From JBMNIZ01 sp050951405 (GTDB lineage Bacteria > Bacillota > DULZ01), in the NCBI GenBank assembly GCA_050951405.1, contig JBMNIZ010000015.1:124001-188000 (forward strand): a DNA stretch of 64,000 nucleotides, given 5' to 3'. The notes beneath the pieces are model-generated. The model had not been told where the DNA came from. It worked only from the letters and a program-made list of their open reading frames with translations, and ran no database searches. The translations under genes and the position numbers were made by a program. This document shows, one piece after another, positions 9,461 through 18,226 of the stretch. Within the stretch, counting starts at the first letter, position 1, and each line of letters starts with the position of its first letter.

Positions 9461-9551
9461 CCGGACAAATCTTATTTCCTCCCGGCAAATGATAAGATTA
9501 CTATTTATTGATGAAACATAATTTATTTTCATAAAGCGGACGGCTATATCC

Positions 9552-10076
9552 ATGAAAAACATCTTTCTTACCGGCAAAAAACAAGTGGGAAAAAGCACTT
9601 TGATTAACAGGGCTTTAAAGAATTTCTCCCTCAGGACCTATGGCTTTCGTACCATGCCTTATTTTCAACAGGAAGCACTCACCGGCTTCCTCATGGAAAG
9701 CCTGCAGCCGGCCATTACTTATCCAAAAAAGCCCTTTATCAGCAGGAAGTTGGAAGACGGAAGCTGGATCTCCTATCCTCAGACTTTTGAGGAATTTGGA
9801 ACCAGCATTCTTTTGGATTGTTTAGAATCCAAACCGGACTTGATTCTCATGGATGAATTGGGTTTCCTGGAAAATGATGCTCCCCTTTTCCAAGAAACAG
9901 TACTTAAATGTCTATCCTCAAAACTTCCCGTTCTGGGGGTAATCAAGACCGTTTCCACTCCTTTTTTAGATGCCATTCGGGCAAGAGATGATCTTCTCAT
10001 CCTCCCTGTTGATCCTGCCAATCGGGAAAGCAGATATCCCCAACTGGTCCAAATCCTGCAGAAGCTGCTGGCCTGA
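9552..10076 (+). CDS. Nucleoside-triphosphatase, THEP1 type
   Basis: This 174-residue P-loop protein begins MKNIFLTGKKQVGKSTL, with a Walker A motif GKKQVGKST at residues 8-16. A Walker B-like LILMDELGFLE lies near residue 100. These match the small NTPase_1 (THEP1-like) family, which hydrolyses nucleoside triphosphates and in anaerobes is often found near molybdenum or selenium metabolism genes. It lies directly before, and converges with, the Mo-hydroxylase gene set on the other strand. The biological role of the family is unsettled. Confidence 0.82.
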   Translation: MKNIFLTGKKQVGKSTLINRALKNFSLRTYGFRTMPYFQQEALTGFLMESLQPAITYPKKPFISRKLEDGSWISYPQTFEEFGTSILLDCLESKPDLILMDELGFLENDAPLFQETVLKCLSSKLPVLGVIKTVSTPFLDAIRARDDLLILPVDPANRESRYPQLVQILQKLLA

Positions 10077-10104
10077 AAACAGGAAGTGGGTCTGCTTTTC
10101 CAAC

Positions 10105-10139
10105 ATAAAAAAGGGATCACATCACTAAGGATGAGATCC
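10105..10139 (-). terminator. Terminator of the molybdenum hydroxylase gene set
   Basis: An interrupted stem GGATC-CATC/GATG-GATCC, with one mismatched base on each side, is followed on the minus strand by CTTTTTT. It lies about 70 bp past the cysteine desulfurase stop codon. Confidence 0.6.
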
Positions 10140-10209
10140 GTATCTTATTCCTAACCGGATTAAGGGCCGCTGATTGATCCCGCCGCTTTGGTTCTATTTA
10201 TAACCGGAA

Positions 10210-11370
10210 CTAATTCATCTTCTCGACAATCTCCCCCAGCGCTGCCACCGCCCGATCAATATCCTCATCAGTATTAAAACGACCCGGGCTGAACCTGACG
10301 GCCCCTTCGGCAAATGTCCCCAGATCAACATGCACCAAAGGAGCACAGTGCAGGCCGGTCCGCACTGCGATACCATAATCGCCGTCAAGAATGTCGCCCA
10401 CATCCTGGGAGGAAAGCCCTTGTACCGTACAAGTAAGTACCGGTACACTAAGCTCAGTGGGCGGGGGACTGTGAAGGACTACTCCCTTTAAAGAACTGAG
10501 CCCCTCATGGAGGCGCCGGACCAAAGCCAGCTCCCGCCGCATCTTCCCGGGTTCCTGATGTTTTTCCAAGTAATCCAGCCCCGCCGCCAGCCCCATCACA
10601 CCCAGAAGATTTAAGGTGCCTGCTTCCAGCCGATAAGGGAAGTCTTGGGTGTGAATGAGACTGCTGGAATCAACGCCGGTCCCGCCGAAGCGGGTTGTCT
10701 TTACATTGAGTTCGGGAGAAAGAACCAAGCCGCCAATGCCGCTTGGCCCGTAAAGGGCTTTGTGACCTGTAAAAGCCACGGCCCCTACGCCCCAAGCTTC
10801 CATCTGAATGGGAATGTATCCTGCACTCTGGGCCGCATCCACTAATAAGGGCACCCGGCGGCTTCGGCAGAGGGCGGCTATTTCCGCTATCGGCTGGACG
10901 GTGCCGAGGACGTTGGAGGCGTGATTGACGATGACCAGGCTGGTGTTGGCTTTGATCGCTTTCTCGATATCCTCAGGGTTGACACGCCCTTCTTGGTTGA
11001 AGCCCACCAGATCGTATTCAATCCAGCCTCGTTCTTTGAGGTGATGGAGGGGCCGAAGAACGGAGTTATGTTCCAGCCGGGTGGCCACCACATGATCGCC
11101 CGGATTGACCAGCCCCAAAATAGCCAGGTTCAGTGCATCTGTGGCGTTAGCCGCAAAAATGACCCTTTCCGGGTCGGAAGCACCAAAGAAGCGGGCCAGC
11201 TTTTTTCTGGTTTGATAAACCAGCTCGGCCGCTTCCGTTGCCAAGTCATAACTGCCCCGGCCGGGGGAGACCCCCAGCCGGGCATAGGTGTCTATCATCT
11301 GCTGCAGCACTTCCCGCGGTTTGGGAAAAGATGTGGCCGCATTGTCCAGGTAAATCATTTCCCTTTCCAC
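10210..11370 (-). CDS. Cysteine desulfurase family protein (Mo-hydroxylase associated)
   Basis: This 386-residue class V aminotransferase-fold PLP enzyme resembles the cysteine desulfurase/selenocysteine lyase subfamily found beside selenium-dependent molybdenum hydroxylases (EF2568 type). Landmarks: MIYLDNAATSFPKP at the N-terminus, the PLP contact LLVDAAQSAG near residue 178, and the Schiff-base lysine in AFTGHKALYGPSG near residue 205. A conserved Cys (GLHCAP) lies near residue 340, where the catalytic Cys of the family sits. It starts at a GTG with AGGAAG upstream, 11 bp after the TusE-like gene. It probably supplies persulfide sulfur or selenium to the adjacent Mo enzyme; that role is inferred from context. 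Confidence 0.88.
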   Translation of the reverse strand: MEREMIYLDNAATSFPKPREVLQQMIDTYARLGVSPGRGSYDLATEAAELVYQTRKKLARFFGASDPERVIFAANATDALNLAILGLVNPGDHVVATRLEHNSVLRPLHHLKERGWIEYDLVGFNQEGRVNPEDIEKAIKANTSLVIVNHASNVLGTVQPIAEIAALCRSRRVPLLVDAAQSAGYIPIQMEAWGVGAVAFTGHKALYGPSGIGGLVLSPELNVKTTRFGGTGVDSSSLIHTQDFPYRLEAGTLNLLGVMGLAAGLDYLEKHQEPGKMRRELALVRRLHEGLSSLKGVVLHSPPPTELSVPVLTCTVQGLSSQDVGDILDGDYGIAVRTGLHCAPLVHVDLGTFAEGAVRFSPGRFNTDEDIDRAVAALGEIVEKMN

Positions 11371-11381
11371 AGCATCACTTC

Positions 11382-11756
11382 CTACATGCAGGTCTTTGGA
11401 TTCGGTAAGCCGGCAATACGACGTGCTCCATTTTTTATTCCCCCGGGGAAGAGTTTCTCAATGGTGAGCATGCTCATGGAGGTGCCCTCTGTCAGTTGCC
11501 GGTTTAATGGCGCCCGGCCGTTTTCATAGTAGAATTTCCGCAGGAAACCAATGACCAGCCAGTGGTCTTCGGTAAGAGCGTCCAGGCCGCTTTCTTGCGC
11601 TAAAGCTTGGGCGATCTCTTCGCTCCAGTCATCAGGCTGCCAAAGGAAGCCTTCCTGGTCAAAGAGAATCTTCCGACCGGCAATCTGGCGATAGTGGTAG
11701 ACGGGGCTGCCTCCTTCGGTCTTTTCCATGCCGGTGGTCACTTTTTTCTCACCCAT
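11382..11756 (-). CDS. TusE/DsrC family sulfur-relay protein
   Basis: This 124-residue protein belongs to the TusE/DsrC family. Recognisable blocks are QEGFLWQPDDWSEEIAQALA, LTEDHWLVIGFLRKFY and LFPGGIKNGARRIAGLPNP ending in KTCM. The penultimate Cys is the sulfur-carrying residue of the family. The second Cys that dissimilatory DsrC proteins carry about ten residues earlier is replaced by Arg (GARRIAG), so it is TusE-like and would carry persulfide rather than form the DsrC trisulfide. It sits 1 bp from the Mo-hydroxylase gene and 11 bp from a cysteine desulfurase, suggesting a desulfurase-to-carrier-to-Mo-cofactor sulfur route. That is my inference. Confidence 0.88.
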   Translation of the reverse strand: MGEKKVTTGMEKTEGGSPVYHYRQIAGRKILFDQEGFLWQPDDWSEEIAQALAQESGLDALTEDHWLVIGFLRKFYYENGRAPLNRQLTEGTSMSMLTIEKLFPGGIKNGARRIAGLPNPKTCM

Positions 11757-11757
11757 C

Positions 11758-14415
11758 TCATGCTTTTTGGGCTAATGCTTCTTTGATCTTCTCCGGTGTG
11801 GCCGGCAGGTGGCAGATCCATACTCCCACGGCGTCTTTGATGGCGCTGATGATGGCCGGGGCGGTGGGAACCATGGTCACTTCGCCGATGCCCGTGGATC
11901 CTTTGGTGCCTCGCACTCTCGGTGTTTCTCTGATGATGTGTTCCATTTCAAAGGAGCTGTCGATCCTGGGGAATTTGAATGTGACCCAGTCTTTGGTCTG
12001 CCCGGCGATGTATTCTTCGCGTAAGGCAAAGCCGGCCCCCATGTCCGCTCCTCCTTCCAGTTGGCCTTCGAAGTTTAAGGGATGAATCACCGGTCCCGCA
12101 TCTACGGAGGTGGTCATTTTCACAATCCTGACTTGGCCGGTTTTGATGTTCACGTCCACTTCGGCCATTTGGAGGGCATGGACTTGGGATTCAAAGGAAG
12201 GACCTAGACCGGTTTCGGGGTCAAAGGGACCGCTTTCCAATGTGGTCTTGATCCCGGTATAGCGGGTGGGGCGTCCGGCCGCCTTTAATTCTTGGTAATT
12301 GGTTGCTCCCGCTTCCTTCATGGCCTGCTTGAGTTTTTCCAGGGCATCCACTACTGCTCCGCCCACCATGTAGGTGATGCGGCTGGCAGAGGAGGGCCCG
12401 GTGGCCGTGGTGAAATCCGTATTCCTGGTGGATAAGCGGATCTTGTCCAAAGGCAGTCCCATGATGTCTGCAGCCAGTTGGGTGAACATGGATTCGTTTC
12501 CTTCACCCGGATCGGCGGCAGCTGCATATATGGTAATGCCGTCGTCAGGATCCAGTTCCACTATGGCAATACCCCGGTCGCCTGCTCCGCCGATGCCAAA
12601 TGCTCCTGCAGACAGGCCCACTCCCCGCCGCCAATCTCCTCCCTGGTACTCACGGGCTTCACGGCGGGCTCGTTCGTAATGGGGACGCATGGCTTCACAG
12701 ACTTCGGGAAAAGGCCACTGTTCGACAACGCTGCCGGTGGATTTGCTCTGACCCGGTTTGAGGGAGTTCATTATACGAAATTCCAGGGGGTCGATTCCCA
12801 TCTTGTCTGCCAGCATGTTCACGGCACATTCCAGGGCAAAGTGAGCTTGTGGCGGCCCTGCTCCCCGGGCGGCTGAGCCCCAGGGGTTGTTGGTGTAGAC
12901 TACTTGACCGAAGGCATGAACGTTGGGGATGTGATATGAGCCTGACAGCATTTGTAAGGCCCGGTGAAGAATGATGCCTCCTAGGGAAGCATAGGCTCCT
13001 TTGTCTACGAGTATGTCCATCTTGAGGGCGGTCAGGTGCCCTTTTTCGTCCGCTCCCAAGGATACTTGCATGTCAAAGGGATGGCGCTTGGGAGTGATCA
13101 GCATGGATTCGGTCAGGCCGGGAACATAGCGGACCGGCCGTTTGAAGTGCAGGGCAGCGGCGGCGGCGATTCCTTCGGAGGTGATGTCGAGTTTGATGCC
13201 GAATTGTCCGCCTGAGTAGGCTTCTTCGTAGCGCATATTTTCCCAGCCCAGGGCTTCTTGGAGCATGGCCATATGTTTGTGAATGTTGATGCTGCGGCCG
13301 ATGACCACCAGCTGGGCGTCGTCGCCTTCCCCTTCAAAGTATGCTACGCAGGCTTCCGTTTCCAGCGGAGCCTGGTGGTTGATCTGGGTGGTAAAACGGT
13401 TGGTCACCACTGCCGCTGATTCGGCCAGGGCTTTTTCGGCATCGCCCTTGATTTGGGGTTGGGTGTACATTAGGTTGGGGCCATCGTGAATCTGGATCGC
13501 TCCTTCGGCCATGGCTTCTTGCGGTGAGTGTAAAGGGGGAAGGAGCTCGTATTCCACTTTGACCGCCTGCGCTGCGGCCGCCGCTTGTTCTCTGGTTTGT
13601 GCGGCCACAACGGCTACCGGGTCACCGATGTAGCGAACTTTGTCTTCGCAAAGGACGGGACGGTCGGGTATATTGCCGTATTTCAGGCGGTTGGTGCCTT
13701 TGATGTCTTTTGCCGTCATCACGCCGACCACACCGGGCATTTGTTCTGCTGCCGAGCTGTCGATCTTTTTGATGATGGCGTGGGGATGCGGGCTGAGTAC
13801 GGCGGCCAGTTCCAGGGCGCCGGGGACAATGTAGTCACCGGTGTATTGGGCCGTGCCGCAGGCCATGGCCAGTCCCGAGGGGCGTGGATGGGAGACGCCC
13901 AATTTGGGTCCATTTGGATCAGGACGCACCTCCGACGGCGTGATCTCGCCTCTTAAGAAGCGGCCGGCTAGTTTCACAGCGTCGATGATCTTCACGTAGC
14001 CCGTGCAGCGGCATAGATTGTGCCGCAGGGCTTTTTTGATTTCTTCCGTGCTCGGATTCGGGTTTTCATCCAGTAAGGCTTTGGCGGCCATGATCATGCC
14101 AGGGGTACAAAAACCGCACTGGATGGCACCGGCCAGGACAAATGCTTCTTGGATTAAATGTGGGTTTTCCGGTGTGCCCAGGCCTTCAATGGTGATAATT
14201 TCGGCGCCATCGAGTTTGGCTACTTTGAGCAGGCATGAGCGCATAGCTTTTCCGTTGACGATCACTGTACAGGCACCGCATTGGCCGGCTTTGTCGCAGG
14301 CTTGCTTGGCCCCGGTCAGGTGTAAGTGTTCCCGGAGAAAATCAAGCAGGGTCAGCTCCGGGGAGGCCACTACCTGGCGGGTGAGACCGTTGATTTTGAG
14401 ATGGACTTTCTGCAA
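11758..14415 (-). CDS. Mop-like xanthine oxidase-family molybdenum hydroxylase
   Basis: At 885 residues this matches the one-chain layout of Desulfovibrio aldehyde oxidoreductase (Mop). A plant-type [2Fe-2S] domain comes first (CDKAGQCGACTV about residues 40-52, then C at 62). A helical [2Fe-2S] domain follows (CGFCTPGM about 100; CRCTGY about 138). The rest, from about residue 180, is the molybdopterin-binding part. The catalytic Glu is present in GSTGIGEVTM near residue 850. No FAD domain is seen. The start is a TTG at 14415 with GGGGTG upstream. Family members hydroxylate aldehydes, purines or other heterocycles; the desulfurase and TusE neighbours suggest a sulfurated or selenated Mo centre. 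The substrate cannot be told. Confidence 0.9.
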   Translation of the reverse strand: MQKVHLKINGLTRQVVASPELTLLDFLREHLHLTGAKQACDKAGQCGACTVIVNGKAMRSCLLKVAKLDGAEIITIEGLGTPENPHLIQEAFVLAGAIQCGFCTPGMIMAAKALLDENPNPSTEEIKKALRHNLCRCTGYVKIIDAVKLAGRFLRGEITPSEVRPDPNGPKLGVSHPRPSGLAMACGTAQYTGDYIVPGALELAAVLSPHPHAIIKKIDSSAAEQMPGVVGVMTAKDIKGTNRLKYGNIPDRPVLCEDKVRYIGDPVAVVAAQTREQAAAAAQAVKVEYELLPPLHSPQEAMAEGAIQIHDGPNLMYTQPQIKGDAEKALAESAAVVTNRFTTQINHQAPLETEACVAYFEGEGDDAQLVVIGRSINIHKHMAMLQEALGWENMRYEEAYSGGQFGIKLDITSEGIAAAAALHFKRPVRYVPGLTESMLITPKRHPFDMQVSLGADEKGHLTALKMDILVDKGAYASLGGIILHRALQMLSGSYHIPNVHAFGQVVYTNNPWGSAARGAGPPQAHFALECAVNMLADKMGIDPLEFRIMNSLKPGQSKSTGSVVEQWPFPEVCEAMRPHYERARREAREYQGGDWRRGVGLSAGAFGIGGAGDRGIAIVELDPDDGITIYAAAADPGEGNESMFTQLAADIMGLPLDKIRLSTRNTDFTTATGPSSASRITYMVGGAVVDALEKLKQAMKEAGATNYQELKAAGRPTRYTGIKTTLESGPFDPETGLGPSFESQVHALQMAEVDVNIKTGQVRIVKMTTSVDAGPVIHPLNFEGQLEGGADMGAGFALREEYIAGQTKDWVTFKFPRIDSSFEMEHIIRETPRVRGTKGSTGIGEVTMVPTAPAIISAIKDAVGVWICHLPATPEKIKEALAQKA

Positions 14416-14555
14416 AAATAATCACCCCTTTTTTGTTTATCTTAGAAACCCATCAGCCATAGTTTGCCTTGATACTTATTGAAAGCGAAATAACCGGATG
14501 AAACTAGCCTTAACCCCTATTTTTTAATTAAACAGCATCATCCCAAAACAAAGCT

Positions 14556-14684
14556 AGGGAGGGACTGTTGAATACCATGAAATTTCATCTTTTTATAGTA
14601 CAATCAGGCAAAAAGTTTGGGATGAGTATGCCTCAGTTTATTTGCCGGGACGAATAGCGGGGCTAAATCCAACAGTCCCTCCCT
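14556..14684. repeat. MITE-like element with 15-bp terminal inverted repeats
   Basis: Perfect 15-bp inverted repeats AGGGAGGGACTGTTG (14556-14570) and CAACAGTCCCTCCCT (14670-14684) bound a 129-bp segment. Inside is a 26-codon reading frame beginning MKFHLFIVQSGKKF and ending in TAG before the right repeat, as expected for an internally deleted insertion sequence. I see no target duplication longer than 2 bp. It fills most of the 320-bp gap between the Mo-hydroxylase and alcohol dehydrogenase genes. Confidence 0.6.
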
Positions 14685-14735
14685 CTATCAATGGATAAAG
14701 ACTTCTATATATAAATTTTATCTCCTTTTAACAAA

Positions 14736-15953
14736 TCAGATCCTTTCCAGCTTCCCTTGCCACATGCATTCCATAAATTTGAGGCTTTCTTCCTCACTCA
14801 TGGCTCTGGGATTTCTCACCCGATAATATTTCTTGACCAGGTCGTCGGCCATGGCGGGGATCTCATTTTCCTCCACACCCAAATCCTTGAGATTATTGGG
14901 GATGTTTACCTTGCCTAGCAGATCGTAAAACTTTTCAATGACTTTCATGGCCACTTGATCATCTGATCCCTGAATGGCGGGATCGATAAGGGGAGCAAAG
15001 CGGAGAAGGATATCCTTGATATAATCATAATTGTACGCCAGGGTGTAAGGCAGCGCCACTCCGCAACCAATCCCATGGGGTAAACCCTTGCCTATGGTCA
15101 AAATATAGGAACAACTGTGGGCATAAAGACCTCCCCCTTGCGTATAGGACATCATGCCAAAAACAGAGGCAAAAGACATGTAATATCTGGCTTCCAGGTC
15201 GTTACCATCCGCACAGGCTCTTTGGAGATATTGAAAAACATACTGGACGCATTTGCTGGTAAAAGCGTCGGAAAAAGGACTGGGCTTGCCGATAAAACCT
15301 TCCACCCCATGAGAAAGGGCGTCCAAGCCGGTGGCAGCCGTGACCCGCGGAGGCATAGTTGCAGTCATGAGCGGATCAACCAAGGCAATTGTTGGGTAGC
15401 AATAAGGTGAAGAAATAAACAGCTTTTTATCGCCCTTGCTGGTCACTACAAAGGGGCTCACTTCACTGCCCGTGCCAGAGGTGGTGGGCACTAAGATGCA
15501 AGGCAGAACATCATTAGTAATCGGGGCACCCTGGATATACTCAGAAATATCCGCCGGGTTTGTAGCCGCTATGGCCGTGGTTTTCGCCATATCCATGGGG
15601 CTTCCTCCCCCCAGCCCGACGACAAGAGCATATTTTTCCTGCCGGACTATCTCTTGAATCTTTTGCGCTGTTTCAATATGAGGCTCCGCTTCCACTTCAT
15701 CAAAAATGGTTACCTCAAAACCGGCCTGCTCAAGAGAATTAACGACAATCAAATGCAAGCCCAGATTCACTATATTTTTGTCAGTAACGAGAATTACTTT
15801 TCCCTGGCCGAACTTGGCAGCCTCTTCTCCAATTTTCTCAGCCAAACCAAAACCGATAGCCACCTTCCCTAGGGGCTTGGTACCGGCAGTTTGAAAAACT
15901 GCCACGTCTTTTAATCCATTTGGAATAGACTCCTTTAAACTGGCATAATTCAT
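14736..15953 (-). CDS. Iron-containing alcohol dehydrogenase
   Basis: This 405-residue member of the group III iron alcohol dehydrogenases interconverts alcohols and aldehydes with NAD(P)H. The nucleotide-binding stretch is GLGGGSPMDMAKTTA near residue 100, followed by PTTSGTGSEVSPF. Metal ligands are in the TGLDALSHGVEGF block near 200 and the LPHGIGCGVALP block near 275. I chose the ATG at 15953 because GGGAGGCGG lies 4 bp upstream. Its start overlaps the end of the aldehyde oxidoreductase gene, so the two are translationally coupled. Together they could dispose of one aldehyde by oxidation or reduction. Confidence 0.93.
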   Translation of the reverse strand: MNYASLKESIPNGLKDVAVFQTAGTKPLGKVAIGFGLAEKIGEEAAKFGQGKVILVTDKNIVNLGLHLIVVNSLEQAGFEVTIFDEVEAEPHIETAQKIQEIVRQEKYALVVGLGGGSPMDMAKTTAIAATNPADISEYIQGAPITNDVLPCILVPTTSGTGSEVSPFVVTSKGDKKLFISSPYCYPTIALVDPLMTATMPPRVTAATGLDALSHGVEGFIGKPSPFSDAFTSKCVQYVFQYLQRACADGNDLEARYYMSFASVFGMMSYTQGGGLYAHSCSYILTIGKGLPHGIGCGVALPYTLAYNYDYIKDILLRFAPLIDPAIQGSDDQVAMKVIEKFYDLLGKVNIPNNLKDLGVEENEIPAMADDLVKKYYRVRNPRAMSEEESLKFMECMWQGKLERI

Positions 15954-17803
15954 TATACCGCCTCCCATGTTTTCCAATCGATAAAGTTCTCCAACCCAAG
16001 TTTCCGCAATTTTTCAAGGGTGGGCACTCCCTCTTGGTTCCAGCCGCGATACCGATAATATTCTTCCAGCTGTAATTCCAAATTGGGCACTGTATCTGCG
16101 GAACCACCTTCTCCTCGCGGTTCTTTTAGGATCCTCTCCGGCAATGTATCGTCCTTCCTGGTAATCCCTAAAGCATTATTATACCAGCGCTTTAAGGTGA
16201 AGATCCTCTCACCGGTCTGCATGAACTCATCAAAATTCACATCCCAGCCGGTGATCAAGTTCAGCCAATTAATCAATTCTTCGATTTTTACCCCCACGAT
16301 AAGGGCAAACTTGCATATTTTCAGCGAATCGGCCATGCTCATCAAATTTTGAAATTTAGCCGTCAGCTCTCCTTTTTCCCGATCAAGGGTGCGATCATGG
16401 GTTGTAGCATACCCCAGCTCAGGCATGGAAGCAGACCTCTCCCATGGATAGGTAAAACTGGATAAATGGCAGGCACCCCGATTGGAGGTCGCATATCCCA
16501 CGGCCAAGCCCTTGAAACAACGGGGATCGTGGGCAGGAAGTTCCATACCCTTGGCATGAATGGCGTACTTTTCAGCTCCTCGGCCTATCATTTCCGCAGC
16601 TTTTTTAACCCCCAGGCCCAGGATTGCACCAAATCCTTTCTTATGGGCAATTTCCTTAATCAATGCAATTAAAGTCTCTTCTTCGCCCCAAACCAGTTTG
16701 CGGCCCGTTTCTTTTTCCGTAATAATGCCTTCCTCAAAAAGCTCCAGGGCAAAAGCAATGGCTCCGCCTACTGAAATAGTATCCAGCCCATATCGATTGC
16801 ACAATTCATTGGCCTTAGCTATGACCTCCAAATCGTCAATCAAGCAGGCACTGCCCAACATGGCCACTGTTTCATATTCAGGACCGCCGCCATGATAGCC
16901 GTTGAATTTTACAATCCGCCCGCAGCCTATAGGGCAGGCGAAACAGCTATAATTCTTCTCTAAAATGGTTTCTGCCATCTTTTGGCCGGAGACATTCTTT
17001 ACTTGGGGGGTCCAGGAACCGAGCTTCCAGTTCTTAATGGGAATATCACCAAATTTTTCTGCCGTCTCCATACCCCCGGCCGTTCCATAGAGATGCAGTC
17101 CCATCCCCGCTTCTTTAAGTTGTTTTGTCTTCTCTCTAATTGAGCCCAATAATTCCTCTTGACGATAGATATTGACGGGACGGGAACCACCAACGGCTAT
17201 AGCCTTCAAATTTTTTGATCCCATCACCGCACCCAGACCGCCCCGGCCGGCTGTTCTTGCCACCATGCCGTCATGAAAAATACCGGCCAGAGGCACCAGA
17301 TTTTCCCCGGCTGGCCCAATACACGAGACGGTCACCTTTTTCCCTATTTCCTCGACTATTCTTGCCTCGGTGGTATAAGTATCCAATCCCCAGAGATGTC
17401 TGGCATCAGAAAAAGAGATTTCGCCGTCAATTACGGAAATATAGACGGGTTCTTCCGCACGTCCAACGATGATCAGACCATCAAAACCCGCTCTTTTGAG
17501 CCTGTAACCAAAGGTTCCCCCGGCATCGCTTTCACCGAAAATACCGGTCAGAGGCGACCTGAAAATAATGTGGTGCCTTCCGGAGGTGGGCACACCACTG
17601 CCCATGTAAGGCCCGGTCATGTAAATCAAAGGATTGTCCGGGCTGAGGGGCTTAGTATCAACCCGGCTGTATTTCATCAAATAATAAGTGCCCAATCCCG
17701 AACCACCGATATACTTCCTGACAATGCTTTCGTCCAGCTCTATTCTCTCAACTGATCTGGATGCCAAATCAATTAACGCCACAACTCCCTGATATCCGTT
17801 CAT
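15953..17803 (-). CDS. Tungsten aldehyde:ferredoxin oxidoreductase
   Basis: This 616-residue enzyme oxidises aldehydes to acids and passes electrons to ferredoxin, using tungsten bis-pterin and a [4Fe-4S] cluster. Family landmarks are GGSGLGTYYL near residue 33, the pterin-binding AGGTFGYRLKRAGFDGL near residue 100, the cluster motif CFACPIGC near 295 and the fourth cluster ligand in ADSLKICKF near 505. Length is normal. It lies 115 bp after a moaD-like gene, and AOR genes often travel with a MoaD for cofactor synthesis. Its aldehyde substrate is not evident. Confidence 0.95.
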   Translation of the reverse strand: MNGYQGVVALIDLASRSVERIELDESIVRKYIGGSGLGTYYLMKYSRVDTKPLSPDNPLIYMTGPYMGSGVPTSGRHHIIFRSPLTGIFGESDAGGTFGYRLKRAGFDGLIIVGRAEEPVYISVIDGEISFSDARHLWGLDTYTTEARIVEEIGKKVTVSCIGPAGENLVPLAGIFHDGMVARTAGRGGLGAVMGSKNLKAIAVGGSRPVNIYRQEELLGSIREKTKQLKEAGMGLHLYGTAGGMETAEKFGDIPIKNWKLGSWTPQVKNVSGQKMAETILEKNYSCFACPIGCGRIVKFNGYHGGGPEYETVAMLGSACLIDDLEVIAKANELCNRYGLDTISVGGAIAFALELFEEGIITEKETGRKLVWGEEETLIALIKEIAHKKGFGAILGLGVKKAAEMIGRGAEKYAIHAKGMELPAHDPRCFKGLAVGYATSNRGACHLSSFTYPWERSASMPELGYATTHDRTLDREKGELTAKFQNLMSMADSLKICKFALIVGVKIEELINWLNLITGWDVNFDEFMQTGERIFTLKRWYNNALGITRKDDTLPERILKEPRGEGGSADTVPNLELQLEEYYRYRGWNQEGVPTLEKLRKLGLENFIDWKTWEAV

Positions 17804-17917
17804 AGCTTATCCTCTCCTTGATCAAACCATTGCAAACTCCAACTTACAGCCAGCAAATCATGGATAATCAAGAAAACCCGTATCTACCTCCCTCCTGGAA
17901 TTATTTTGGCAAAAGAC

Positions 17918-18181
17918 TTAACCGCCGATGATGGGTGGTGTGATAATAACAGTGGCGCTGGGAGCGACAAGTTCGGTCAGATCGGCCTTCTTGAATCCGC
18001 CCCGGTCCTGGCCGATAAAGATTGCTGCTTCTTTCAGTTGTTGAGAAAAATCCGGACCATGAATTTCTCCCAATCGGTGCAACAAATTTTTCAAAGTAGC
18101 ATCTTCTTCGATCTGAACGGTCTCTTCAGCAGTACCTGCCAATTCTGCATAAATACCATGGTACTTAATGACCAATTCCAT
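17918..18181 (-). CDS. MoaD/ThiS-family sulfur carrier
   Basis: This 87-residue ubiquitin-like protein ends in PPIIGG, the di-glycine tail that is adenylated and thiocarboxylated to donate sulfur to molybdopterin. It begins MELVIKYHGIYAELAG. I prefer the ATG at 18181 (AAGGAGG upstream, 12 bp) over an in-frame start at 18223 that adds a Cys-rich leader unlike the family. It lies between an opine dehydrogenase-like gene and the tungsten enzyme gene, so it most likely serves tungstopterin assembly for that enzyme. Confidence 0.85.
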   Translation of the reverse strand: MELVIKYHGIYAELAGTAEETVQIEEDATLKNLLHRLGEIHGPDFSQQLKEAAIFIGQDRGGFKKADLTELVAPSATVIITPPIIGG

Positions 18182-18226
18182 GCAAATGCCTGTCCTCCTT
18201 ATGCACAGGGAGTAAAGCTGCAAGTA

